Notes under the pieces: generated by a model | What the model was told of the DNA's origin: nothing | The model's database searches: none | The model's input: only the letters and a program-made list of their open reading frames with translations | Program-made: the position numbers and the translations under genes | Assembly: GCA_024277025.1 (NCBI GenBank) | Contig: JAJRWA010000025.1 | Coordinates: forward strand, 1-57,566 | DNA length: 57,566 nt | Source of the DNA: Candidatus Krumholzibacteriota bacterium | GTDB lineage: Bacteria > Krumholzibacteriota > Krumholzibacteriia > LZORAL124-64-63 | Reading direction: 5' to 3' | Shown: positions 46,301 to 54,789 of the stretch, piece by piece | Layout: each line of letters opens with the position of its first letter | How positions within the stretch are numbered: position 1 is the stretch's first letter

Positions 46301-48571
46301 TCAGCCGTTGGCCGACTTGATCTTGTTCAGGGCCGATCCCGCCTTGAACCAGTCGATCTGCTCATGGGTCATGGTGTGGGCCAGGGCGAACGAATCGGTC
46401 GTTCCATCCTGATGGTGCAACGTGCAGCCCACCTGGCTGTCGGGCGCCAGCGCGGCCAGCTGCGTCAGGTCGAAACGGTCGCCCTCCTGCACCAGGTCAT
46501 AGTCCGCCGGATCGACGAACGTCAGCGGCAGGATCCCCTGCTTCTTGAGATTCGTCTCGTGAATGCGGGCGAAGCTGCGCACGATGACCGCCGCGCACCC
46601 CAGGTGCCGCGGCTCCATGGCCGCGTGCTCGCGACTGGATCCTTCACCATAGTTCTCATCCCCAACGACGACCCAGCGCAGACCGCGGGCCTTGTAGTCC
46701 CGGGCCGTGGCCGGCACCGCGCCATACTCACCGGTCTCGATGTTCCTGACGCTGTTGGTCTGCTCAGTAAAGGCGTTGACCGCCCCGATCAGCATGTTGT
46801 TGGAGATGTTGTCCAGATGACCGCGGAACTTCAGCCACGGACCGGCCATGCTGATGTGGTCGGTCGTGCATTTGCCCAGGGCCTTGATCAACAGCGGCAG
46901 GCCCAGATAGTCCTGGCCGTCCCAGGCGCTGAACGGCTCCAGCCGCGCCAGCCGATCGCTCGCGGGCGAAATCTCCACCGACACGTTGGTCGCGTCGGCG
47001 GGTGGCGCCTGGTAGCCCTCAGCCGCGGTCACGAAACCGCTCGGCGGCAACTCGTCCGCCACGCCGGGGGCCGCGAGTTTGATCTCTTCACCGGCCTCGT
47101 TGGTGATGCTGTCGGTCAGCGGATTGAACTTCAGCGTCCCGGCCAGGCCATAGGCCATCACGACCTCGGGGCTGCCGATAAAGGCGTTGGTCATGGGATT
47201 GCCGTCGGCCCGCTTCTTGAAGTTGCGGTTGAAGCTGGTGACGATGCTGTTCACATCGCCCTCCTTGATGTCATCCCGCTGCCACTGCCCGATGCACGGC
47301 CCGCAGGCATTGGTCAGCACCGTAGCCCCGATGCTCTCGAGCTCGGCCAACTGCCCGTCGCGCTTGATCGTGTTGTAGATCAGCTCGCTGCCCGGCGACA
47401 CCCACAGGGTCGTCTTCATCTTCAGGCCATTGGCCTGGGCCTGCTTCGCCACGTCGGTCGCGCGGCAGATATCCTCGTAGCTGCTGTTGGTGCAGCTGCC
47501 GATCAGGGCCGCCGTCAGCTCAGCCGGATAGCCCTCGCGGTCCACGTCGGCGGCCATCTGGCTGACCGGGTGCGCGATATCCGGCGAGTGCGGCCCCACC
47601 AGATGGGGTTCCAGCGTCGACAGGTCGATCTCGACGATCTGGTCGTAGTACTCGGCCGGATTGGCCGCGACTTCGGGGTCCGCGGTCAGCAGGTCCGTCG
47701 CGCCGTCGGCCATCCCGGCCAGCTCGGACCGGCCGGTGGCCTTCAGGTACATGGCCATGCGCTCGTCGTAGGGGAAGATGCTCGTGGTGGCGCCCAGCTC
47801 GGCCCCCATGTTGGTGATCGTGGCTTTGCCGGTGCAGCTGAGGGCCCTGGTGCCCTCGCCGAAGTACTCGATGATGGCGTTGGTGCCGCCCTTGACCGTC
47901 AGGATACCCAGCAGCTTGAGGATCACGTCCTTGGGCGCGGTCCAGCCGTTCAGCTTGCCGGTCAGCTTGACGCCGATCAGTTTGGGATGCTTCACTTCCC
48001 AGTTCATGCCCACCATCACGTCGACGGCGTCGGCGCCGCCCACCCCGCAGGCCACCATGCCCAGGCCGCCGCCGTTGGGCGTGTGGCTGTCGGTGCCGAT
48101 GATCAGGCCGCCGGGGAAGGCGTAGTTCTCCAGCACGATCTGGTGGATGATGCCGGAGCCGGGCTGCCAGAAACCCATCTGGTAGCGGGCCGCCGCCGTA
48201 CTCAGGAAGTTGTACACTTCCTTGTTCACGTCCAGGGCGTGGGCCTTGTCGAAGTCGGCACCCTTGTGGGCCAGCAGCAGGTGATCGCAGTGCACGGTCG
48301 TCGGGACGGCGGTCTCGTCGCGGTCCGCCTGCATGAACTGCAGGATGGCCATCTGGGCCGTCGCATCCTGCATGGCCACGCGGTCCGGGCGCAGGGCCAG
48401 CGTGGCCTCGCCGCGCTCGAACTCCTGGCCCGCCGGATCGGCCAGATGCCCGAACAGCACCTTCTCGGCCAGCGTCAGGGGCCGGCCCAGACGCTCACGC
48501 ACCACAGCCAAGCGTTCGCGCGACGCCTCGTAGACCTTGCCCACCATTTCCTTGGTCGTTTCGATCACCAT
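46301..48571 (-). CDS. acn: Aconitate hydratase, mitochondrial type
   Basis: Citrate-isocitrate isomerisation in the TCA cycle through a [4Fe-4S] cluster. 756 residues, the size of the mitochondrial-type enzyme rather than of bacterial AcnA (about 890) or AcnB (about 865). Cluster ligands lie in IGSCTNSS and [49 protein letters not shown] and [15 protein letters not shown] are typical. ATG after CAGGAGG. The gene is 151 bp downstream of the phosphoesterase gene. Confidence 0.96.
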   Translation of the reverse strand: MVIETTKEMVGKVYEASRERLAVVRERLGRPLTLAEKVLFGHLADPAGQEFERGEATLALRPDRVAMQDATAQMAILQFMQADRDETAVPTTVHCDHLLLAHKGADFDKAHALDVNKEVYNFLSTAAARYQMGFWQPGSGIIHQIVLENYAFPGGLIIGTDSHTPNGGGLGMVACGVGGADAVDVMVGMNWEVKHPKLIGVKLTGKLNGWTAPKDVILKLLGILTVKGGTNAIIEYFGEGTRALSCTGKATITNMGAELGATTSIFPYDERMAMYLKATGRSELAGMADGATDLLTADPEVAANPAEYYDQIVEIDLSTLEPHLVGPHSPDIAHPVSQMAADVDREGYPAELTAALIGSCTNSSYEDICRATDVAKQAQANGLKMKTTLWVSPGSELIYNTIKRDGQLAELESIGATVLTNACGPCIGQWQRDDIKEGDVNSIVTSFNRNFKKRADGNPMTNAFIGSPEVVMAYGLAGTLKFNPLTDSITNEAGEEIKLAAPGVADELPPSGFVTAAEGYQAPPADATNVSVEISPASDRLARLEPFSAWDGQDYLGLPLLIKALGKCTTDHISMAGPWLKFRGHLDNISNNMLIGAVNAFTEQTNSVRNIETGEYGAVPATARDYKARGLRWVVVGDENYGEGSSREHAAMEPRHLGCAAVIVRSFARIHETNLKKQGILPLTFVDPADYDLVQEGDRFDLTQLAALAPDSQVGCTLHHQDGTTDSFALAHTMTHEQIDWFKAGSALNKIKSANG

Positions 48572-48722
48572 AGTCCCCAGCCTCCTGTGCCCGCGTGCGG
48601 GCTGCCTGGTCCTGCCGGCGGCGCCGGACAGTACCGTGCGTCACCAACCCGTCATTGGTTGCGTGATTCACAATATAGGCAATGAAAGAGGATTTTTCCT
48701 GCAAATATCGCAGCGGGCGGGG

Positions 48723-49454
48723 TCAGCGGCCCTCGAGCAGGCGATCGCCCAGGATGCGCGGCAGATCGGCATCCAGAATATCCTGCCGCGCGCCCTGGAT
48801 ATCATACTCGACCCGCTCGTAGTTCAGCGTCTGGGCCTGGCGGTCCCACCAGAGGAAGCTGGCGCGCGGATCGTTGTCCCGCGGCTGGCCCACACTGCCC
48901 GGATTGGCCAGGTTGCGCTGTCCGGGTTCCAGGAACAGGGTTTTCTGTTTCACCCGCTCGAAGCTGTGCCCGTCGAACACCACCGGATGGTGCGTGTGGC
49001 CGAAGAAGCACACGCCCGGGCCATCCTGCTTCAGCAACCGCTCGCTGGCCTCCTGCAGGTCGTCCAGGTAGACCAGATAGCGATCCCGGTCATCCGGCGC
49101 GCCGTGCACGAACATGGCGCCGGAATCCAGACGCTGCACGGTCGGCAAGTCAGCCAGCCACTGGCGCGACTCGTCATCCAGCAGGCATCGGTTGTGTTCG
49201 ACCGCGGCCAGGGAATAGATGTTGAAGTCCAGACTGAGCGATCCGTCAGCCACCAGCGCGTCGTGGTTGCCCTGGACGCAGGTCACCTTGTTGGCGCGAA
49301 TCATCTGCAGACACTCCACGGGACGGGCGCCGTAACCGACGATGTCCCCCAGACAGTAGATCGCGTCGACGCCGATCTCATCGATCCGCTGCCACACTGC
49401 CGTCAGCGCGTGCAGGTTGCTATGTATGTCAGAAAGAACAGCAATGCGGTTCAT
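48723..49454 (-). CDS. Calcineurin-like metallophosphoesterase
   Basis: 243 residues. All metal-binding blocks are present: LSDIHSNLHAL (7-17), CLGDIVGYG, QGNHDALV, FVHGAPDD and FFGHTHHP. Resembles small YfcE-like bacterial phosphodiesterases with unknown substrate. The ATG at 49454 (after AGAGG) starts directly at the first motif. Divergent from the PLP-enzyme gene. Confidence 0.9.
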   Translation of the reverse strand: MNRIAVLSDIHSNLHALTAVWQRIDEIGVDAIYCLGDIVGYGARPVECLQMIRANKVTCVQGNHDALVADGSLSLDFNIYSLAAVEHNRCLLDDESRQWLADLPTVQRLDSGAMFVHGAPDDRDRYLVYLDDLQEASERLLKQDGPGVCFFGHTHHPVVFDGHSFERVKQKTLFLEPGQRNLANPGSVGQPRDNDPRASFLWWDRQAQTLNYERVEYDIQGARQDILDADLPRILGDRLLEGR

Positions 49455-49526
49455 GCCAGAGCCTCTATTGGGACAAGGATTTTTCGGGCGAATGTCACCG
49501 ACAGGTTGACCCCGCCCCCGGATCCT

Positions 49527-49555
49527 ACCATATACTTGGGCCCACCATATACTTG
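49527..49555. repeat. 12-bp direct repeat upstream of the PLP-enzyme gene
   Basis: ACCATATACTTG occurs at 49527-49538 and again at 49544-49555, 17 bp apart start to start, in the 157-bp divergent gap. Each copy contains a -10-like TATACT; a TTGACC at 49506-49511 lies 19 bp before the first. It may be a duplicated promoter element or a tandem operator. Confidence 0.5.
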
Positions 49556-49611
49556 TCAGGGAATTCTCGCAATCGTTCGCGGGCAACTGGCCAACCGACC
49601 GGAGTGAAGTC

Positions 49612-51066
49612 ATGGATCCGAAACTGACCCGAATCAACGAAGATATCGTCAACACTGCCGCCGCGCGCTGCCGGGAACAGGGCATCACGATTCCTACCCT
49701 GGCCCAGATGAAGGATCCGAGCCTGATCCCCGCCGCCGTCACCGACCGCCTGAAGGACGTTGGCCTGTGGGACATCGACCCGCTCAACCTTTTCCGCATC
49801 ACCTGGCGCAACGATCCGGAAACGGGCCTCTTCAACGACGGCAACTTCGTCGAACTGCCTTCGGAGCTGACCGGCGTCGACGCCCGCATCATCGGCCTGG
49901 TCGGCAAGTACTTCCCGACCGGCGCCCACAAGGTCGGCGCCGCCTTCGGCTGCCTGGTGCCGCGCCTGGTCACCGGCCAGTTCGACCCCACGACCCAGAA
50001 AGCGGTCTGGCCCAGCACGGGCAACTTCTGCCGCGGCGGTGCCTTCGACTCGCGCCTGCTGGGCTGCGAGTCGGTCGCCATCCTGCCCGAGGAAATGAGC
50101 CAGGAGCGTTTCGACTGGCTCAAGAACGTGGCCAGCGAGGTCATCGCCACGCCCGGCTGCGAATCGAACGTCAAGGAGATCTACGACAAATGCTGGGAGA
50201 TCCGCGAGACCCGCCCGGAGTGTGTGATCTTCAACCAGTTCGAGGAGTTCGGCAATCCGGTCTGGCACTATCACGTGACCGGCACCGCGGTGCAGCAGGT
50301 TTTCGAGCAGGTCGCCCAGCCGGGTCAGCGCCTGGCCGCCTGGGTGACGGCCACCGGTTCGGCCGGCACCATCGCCGCCGGCGACTATCTCAAGACGAAG
50401 CACCGCGACCTGATCATCACCGCGGTCGAGGCCCTGCAGTGCCCAACGCTGTATGCCTGCGGCTTCGGCGGCCACCGCATCGAGGGGATCGGCGACAAGC
50501 ATGTGCCCTGGGTCCACAACGTGCGCAACACCGACCTGGTCAGCGCCGTCGACGACGAGCAGTGCATGGACCTGCTGCGGCTGTTCAACGAGCCGGCCGG
50601 CCAGGCCCGACTGAAGGAACTGGGTCTGACCCAGGACCTGGTCGACCAGCTACCGCTACTGGGCATCTCGTCAATCTGCAACCTGATTGCGGCGATCAAG
50701 ACCGCCCGCTACTACGGCATGGACAGCCGCGATGTCATCTTCCTGCCCCTGACCGACTCGGCCGAGATGTACTCGTCGCGCTTGCCGGAATTGACGGCCG
50801 CCAAGGGCGCGTACGACCGCGACCAGGCCATCGCCGACCAGTCCCGCTGGCTGGCCGGAGTGACGACCGATCACCTGCGCGAATTGTCATACCACGACCG
50901 CTGGACCCTGCACAACTTCAAGTACTTCACCTGGGTGGAGCAGCAGGGCCGCACCGTGGATGAACTGCGGCAGCTCTGGGATCGTGATTTCTGGACGGAG
51001 ATCTTCGACGTGGCCGACGACTGGGATCGCCGGATCATGGAGTTCAACGAGCGGATCGGCCTCTGA
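49612..51066 (+). CDS. PLP-dependent fold-type II enzyme, TrpB/cysteine-synthase-like, unassigned
   Basis: 484 residues. The PLP lysine is Lys107 in FPTGAHKVGAA, echoing TrpB's HTGAHKINN, but length and other blocks differ from both TrpB1 and TrpB2. A glycine-rich phosphate loop is seen at TATGSAGTIAAGDYL (after residue 240). The C-terminal 100 residues are helical and charged. Substrate unknown; beta-elimination or replacement chemistry on an amino acid is likely from the fold. ATG after GGAG at 8-nt spacing. A complete trpB is present elsewhere in the window, so this is not the tryptophan synthase. Confidence 0.8.
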   Translation: MDPKLTRINEDIVNTAAARCREQGITIPTLAQMKDPSLIPAAVTDRLKDVGLWDIDPLNLFRITWRNDPETGLFNDGNFVELPSELTGVDARIIGLVGKYFPTGAHKVGAAFGCLVPRLVTGQFDPTTQKAVWPSTGNFCRGGAFDSRLLGCESVAILPEEMSQERFDWLKNVASEVIATPGCESNVKEIYDKCWEIRETRPECVIFNQFEEFGNPVWHYHVTGTAVQQVFEQVAQPGQRLAAWVTATGSAGTIAAGDYLKTKHRDLIITAVEALQCPTLYACGFGGHRIEGIGDKHVPWVHNVRNTDLVSAVDDEQCMDLLRLFNEPAGQARLKELGLTQDLVDQLPLLGISSICNLIAAIKTARYYGMDSRDVIFLPLTDSAEMYSSRLPELTAAKGAYDRDQAIADQSRWLAGVTTDHLRELSYHDRWTLHNFKYFTWVEQQGRTVDELRQLWDRDFWTEIFDVADDWDRRIMEFNERIGL

Positions 51067-51088
51067 CCGGCCGAGCCGCCCCCCGGGT

Positions 51089-51910
51089 TCAGTTGGCTGT
51101 GATGGACAGACCGTGCTTGCGAATCCGTGAGAACTCGAAAGCCGAGGTCGCCCCGCAATAGAGCGCGTCCAGTTCGGCACGGTACGGCTCCAGGGCCGCC
51201 GCCGTGGCCACCGGCACCTCACTGTCCGCCCAGGGCACACCGGAACCCTCACTGCGTTCCAGGTGCTCCAGTTCGGCCAGCCAGGCCGCAGCCTCATCGT
51301 CGCGGCCGGCTTCGTTCAGGGCGTCCACGTGGTTCCGCATCAGCTGCCGGATGATCTCCTGCTCGCTGCGCTCATAGCGCCCGCCCTTGCCCGATTCAAA
51401 ATCCAGGTTGGGCTCGTAGCCCAGCCAGGAATTGTAGACCAGCGTGTAGATCCAGATGTACTCGCCCAGCCCCATCCCCTCACCCAGCAGGGCCTCGTTG
51501 CGGTCCTGGGTGAAGCGGCCGATGTTGCCGGCGATCCCGAAGGCCGCGCTCATGACATCGCCGAGGGCCCCGAAGACCTCGGCCTTGCTGGGCTCGTCGC
51601 CACCCTCTTCCAGTTCTTCCATACGGCGAAACTTCTCCCCGATCTCGGTGAAATTCTCGCACAGCGGCACCAACACTTTGCGCACCCCGATGAAACTGGC
51701 CAGCCGATCCGGAGCCAGGCTGTCCACCGGTGGCACGAAGTCCGCCCGTTCGCCGAAGGCTGCGGTCAGTTCCTTCTGCGTGTCGACCGCCCGGTTGAAC
51801 GGCTTCATCATCACGACACTGCCGCCGATGGAAAGCACGATGATCAGCAGCAACGGTATCCCGCAGCCCAAACCGCATCCGAGCAGCCATTTTTTTCCGC
51901 TTCCGGCCAC
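51089..51910 (-). CDS. Membrane-anchored hypothetical protein
   Basis: 273 residues. A Gly/Cys-rich segment and one N-terminal membrane span (about residues 9-31, LLGCGLGCGIPLLLIIVL), then a soluble helical domain with no recognised family. The GTG at 51910 follows AGAGG by 7 nt. It has its own promoter candidate (51956-51984) and is convergent with the PLP-enzyme gene, 22 bp apart. Confidence 0.65.
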   Translation of the reverse strand: MAGSGKKWLLGCGLGCGIPLLLIIVLSIGGSVVMMKPFNRAVDTQKELTAAFGERADFVPPVDSLAPDRLASFIGVRKVLVPLCENFTEIGEKFRRMEELEEGGDEPSKAEVFGALGDVMSAAFGIAGNIGRFTQDRNEALLGEGMGLGEYIWIYTLVYNSWLGYEPNLDFESGKGGRYERSEQEIIRQLMRNHVDALNEAGRDDEAAAWLAELEHLERSEGSGVPWADSEVPVATAAALEPYRAELDALYCGATSAFEFSRIRKHGLSITAN

Positions 51911-51955
51911 CAGCACACCTCTTGGCAAAAAAGATTGTCAGCATTCGCCTACCGC

Positions 51956-51984
51956 ACTCTAGAAGTGCAGACGCATATTTGCAA
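51956..51984 (-). promoter_or_regulatory. Predicted promoter of the membrane hypothetical gene
   Basis: Minus-strand TTGCAA (51979-51984), 17-nt spacer and TAGAGT (51956-51961), about 45 nt upstream of the start codon. Confidence 0.5.
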
Positions 51985-52030
51985 CCCACTGTTGCGCCGG
52001 ACAAAAGTACCGGCGCCACCGGGGGTTCTT

Positions 52031-52039
52031 TGCTATGAT
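52031..52039 (+). promoter_or_regulatory. Extended -10 promoter candidate of the heme-oxygenase-like gene
   Basis: TGCTATGAT matches an extended -10 (TGnTATAAT) about 80 nt upstream of the GTG start. No -35 is evident at the expected distance. Confidence 0.45.
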
Positions 52040-52119
52040 ATGAAAAAGTCCTCGACTGGCCGGACCAGTCCGCCCAAATCAGACCAAAAACCGTTCAATC
52101 CCTGCCCAGGAGGTTCCAG

Positions 52120-53001
52120 GTGGTTTTAAATGTCTCCGACCGGATCGCGGAAATGACCCGCGCCGGTAAGATCAGCGACGACGACGCCTCCCGCTTCAGC
52201 CGCTTTGTCGAAACCTGCAATCGCGAACTGATGACCCACCCCGTAATCACCGACAACAAGTACTGCGCCTGGTTCGCCACCGGCGAGGCAAACCGCGAGC
52301 TCATACGGCATTTCGTCGTGCAGTTTTCGGTTTTTTCCAACCTCTTCCTGCTCGCCCAGCTGATGAAGGTCATCAACGCGGGCAGCCTCGAGGGCATGCG
52401 GGCGTCCAAGGAGATCCTGGCCAACGAACTGGGCGTCATCTTCAACAAGCAGGGCAACAAGCTTGAAGACGTGACCGACACCGATCGCGAAGGCGACCCC
52501 GATATCGTCACCATCGAGGGCAGTGTCGACGGCGGCACCTTCCGCTTCCGCGCCGCCCACTTCGAGTGGCTGCTGCAGATGGGCGAAACCCTGGGCCTGG
52601 GCTTCAATGACCTGGGCAAGCGCCGCCACGGCACGCCAGCCACGCTGTTTTTCTGCGACCAACTCTCGGCGATCTACGGGAACGAGGACGCCAACATTGC
52701 CGAAGGCGCCAGTTTTGCCGTCGAGAACTGGGCCGCAGCCGGCTTCTGGAAGCAGCTTGTCGCCGGTCTGGATGCCTTCAAGCAGGCCGAGCAGTCCGAC
52801 CTGCCATTGGCCTTCTTCACCTGGCACGACCGCATCGAGGACCAGCACGCAGGCCACGTCATGGATGAACTGGAAGAACTCTACTTCACACCCGAATTCG
52901 ACGAGGAGAAATTCCTCAAAGGCGGCCGCGAAATGCTCGACGGTGTCGAAGCCTTCTGGACCGGGCTCAACGAGCACCGGATCGCGGCGGCCTACGCCTA
53001 G
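52120..53001 (+). CDS. Heme-oxygenase-like (diiron-type) protein
   Basis: 293 residues, all-helical. Acidic and His residues are placed as in iron-containing heme-oxygenase-fold enzymes: Glu195/Glu202 (AEGASFAVENW) and a His236-Glu240-His243-His246 cluster (WHDRIEDQHAGH), with an earlier His147. This suggests a non-heme diiron or redox enzyme, but the reaction is unknown and ligands need structural support. GTG start after AGGAGG (6-nt spacing). Palindromic copy 2 begins 7 nt past its stop. Confidence 0.65.
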   Translation: MVLNVSDRIAEMTRAGKISDDDASRFSRFVETCNRELMTHPVITDNKYCAWFATGEANRELIRHFVVQFSVFSNLFLLAQLMKVINAGSLEGMRASKEILANELGVIFNKQGNKLEDVTDTDREGDPDIVTIEGSVDGGTFRFRAAHFEWLLQMGETLGLGFNDLGKRRHGTPATLFFCDQLSAIYGNEDANIAEGASFAVENWAAAGFWKQLVAGLDAFKQAEQSDLPLAFFTWHDRIEDQHAGHVMDELEELYFTPEFDEEKFLKGGREMLDGVEAFWTGLNEHRIAAAYA

Positions 53002-53008
53002 GGAGTGT

Positions 53009-53090
53009 GGGCTTCAGATACGAAGAGACCCGGGATGTCCTCGGCGCTGCGCGCCTGCGGATTACCCGGGTCTCTTCGTATCTGAAGCCC
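53009..53090 (+). repeat. Long palindromic 3' element, copy 2
   Basis: Perfect 26-nt arms (53009-53034 and 53065-53090) around a 30-nt core (53035-53064) that differs from copy 1 at only two positions, 10 and 20 of the core. These two changes swap a C-G pair for a G-C pair in the inner hairpin (GGCGC-TGC-GCGCC). The arms share only their inner CCCGGG with copy 1. It starts 7 nt after the heme-oxygenase-like gene, in the same orientation. Confidence 0.92.
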
Positions 53091-53204
53091 AGCGTTGCCT
53101 GTCTGAGGGGCCGTGCCATACCGAGCGCCCCCGGCAGACGTTGGCAGCCGCCGGATTGTCAGCCCCCAACTGCCCCTGGCCACCCCTCTTAGGCCGCACG
53201 CACC

Positions 53205-53285
53205 GGGGGACATATGTGGGGGTGGGCGTAATCCGCAGGCGCGCAGCGCCGAGGACATCGCCCACCCCCGCCACACATGTCCCCC
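53205..53285 (-). repeat. Long palindromic 3' element, copy 3
   Basis: On the minus strand, a 27-nt arm (53259-53285) and a 24-nt arm (53205-53228), complementary apart from a 3-nt bulge and one mismatch, flank a core (53229-53258) identical to copy 2. It begins 7 nt after the transglutaminase stop, so its core points with that gene's transcription. The arms are GGGGG/CCCCC-ended and unrelated to copies 1 and 2. Confidence 0.9.
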
Positions 53286-53292
53286 GTACCCC

Positions 53293-54771
53293 CTAGGGCA
53301 TCACGAAAGGCTTGGCCAGGTACCGCTTGGCATAGCGCGTGGCACCGCGAAAATCGTCGTCGTAGGTCAGGGCCTTCTCATACTGCTCGACGGCCATCTC
53401 GCGTTGGTTCAACAGGTCGTAGCAGTTGCCCAGATAATTGTGTACCCAGACGATCAGGGCGTGGTTTTCGCGCGTATGGGCTTCCCCCAGGAGCAGGGCG
53501 CGCTGGAAGGCCGCTTCGGCCTTGTAGTACTCGCCCTTGTGCATGTACGACTTGCCCAGATTGATCCAGTTCTGCACACCGCCGGCGAAGTTGCTGCCAC
53601 TCTTGCGGCAGACATCCTCTTCGAAGTCCTGGACATCGGCCTTGAAGAAGTGCTTGGCCAGACGCTGGTGCGCCAGCACATGGGCCTCTTCCTCGGTCAT
53701 CGCCTGGCCGAAGACGTAGAACCCGCCGTGCACCACATCCCGGTTGTAGCCCTGCAGCCGATAGCCGGCCGGATGGGCGTCGATGCCCCCGGGGGACATG
53801 GTCTGCAGCGTGATCTTCCGGTCCAGGGTCGGCGAGTGGAACGAAATGTTCTTGCCCAGGGCAATGATCATCCGGTTGCCAAAGAGATTCCCATAGGCCC
53901 AGCCGGCGTCACCCTGGGGGACACCGCGCTCGCTCAACGTGGCCTCGATTTCTTCCTCGGTCAGCCCGCCGCGCCCCGAGGTCATCAACTGGCCCAGCGA
54001 CGGGTCAGCCGGCACCCAGCCGTGTCCCGGCAACAGCAACTCGGCGAAGACATGGCGGCCACCCCACAGCCAGGTGTTGACGACCGTGCGGGCCGGAATG
54101 CCGACCGACCGGCACAGGGCGACAAACAGGGTGCTGTACTGGTCACAGTTGCCTTCACGAGCCTCACGAATCGACAGGGCATCCCAACTGGTCTCGTTGT
54201 TCGGCCGGAAAGTCATGTTCGCCATGAGCCAACCGTAGAACAGACGCCCGATGGCGTAGGGATCCTTCTCGTCGCCGGCAATCTCCCGCGCCAGGTCCAG
54301 AATGCGGCCGTCGGTCTGGATGCCCGGTTCCTGGGCCGTGTAGCGACGGTACTCTTCGCTATCGCGGACATAGGGCCCGGTGATCCGGTAGGGCCCATGC
54401 TTGTGCACGTCGACCTGGTGCAGTTCGAACTCGTAATGGAAGTACTGCTGCCCCGGCTCGCCGACCGGATCGACCGGACGCGGCTCGGGCCGCAGCCGCC
54501 ATTCGATGATGCGGTTGCCACTCGCCGGGTCGTCGAGGATCGCCACCGGGGACGGTTCGATGGCCCCCAGGGTGACCTCCTGTCCCTGCCAGACCGGCGG
54601 CAGCGTGACCCAGATGATGGCCTCGGCATCCGCCTCAATCTCGGTGATGTTGTCGATGACGTACCAGAAGCTGCCGACAGTCGGATTCTCCGCCATCGCC
54701 GGCGACACCATTCCGCACAGCAGGGCCACCAGCGCCGCCGGCAACAATTGGATCAAGTATCGAGCCCGCAT
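53293..54771 (-). CDS. Secreted transglutaminase-like protein with TPR repeats
   Basis: 492 residues. Signal peptide 1-27 (ending SPAMA). A beta-rich N-terminal domain (30-150) precedes a transglutaminase-like core with Cys209 (REGNCDQYS), His240 (GGRHVFAEL) and Asp256 (WVPADPS), the complete papain-like triad. Two to three TPR repeats end the protein (NLGKSYMHKGEYYKAEAAF, YLGNCYDLLNQREMAVEQY). Periplasmic peptidase or transamidase activity is plausible. The ATG at 54771 has AAGGAG 8 nt upstream. It follows the cytochrome gene by 18 bp, so probably one operon. Confidence 0.85.
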   Translation of the reverse strand: MRARYLIQLLPAALVALLCGMVSPAMAENPTVGSFWYVIDNITEIEADAEAIIWVTLPPVWQGQEVTLGAIEPSPVAILDDPASGNRIIEWRLRPEPRPVDPVGEPGQQYFHYEFELHQVDVHKHGPYRITGPYVRDSEEYRRYTAQEPGIQTDGRILDLAREIAGDEKDPYAIGRLFYGWLMANMTFRPNNETSWDALSIREAREGNCDQYSTLFVALCRSVGIPARTVVNTWLWGGRHVFAELLLPGHGWVPADPSLGQLMTSGRGGLTEEEIEATLSERGVPQGDAGWAYGNLFGNRMIIALGKNISFHSPTLDRKITLQTMSPGGIDAHPAGYRLQGYNRDVVHGGFYVFGQAMTEEEAHVLAHQRLAKHFFKADVQDFEEDVCRKSGSNFAGGVQNWINLGKSYMHKGEYYKAEAAFQRALLLGEAHTRENHALIVWVHNYLGNCYDLLNQREMAVEQYEKALTYDDDFRGATRYAKRYLAKPFVMP

Positions 54772-54789
54772 CGTCCACACTCCTTCCGG

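Noticed and set aside
45728..48685. Open frame of 985 codons on the plus strand
   Set aside because: Antisense to aconitase and the protease; it crosses the terminator and promoter at 46153-46228.
53009..53285. Integron attC sites, or a CRISPR array
   Set aside because: attC sites conserve outer R boxes and vary in the middle, the opposite of what is seen; there is no integrase gene, and repeat spacing and orientation do not fit CRISPR.
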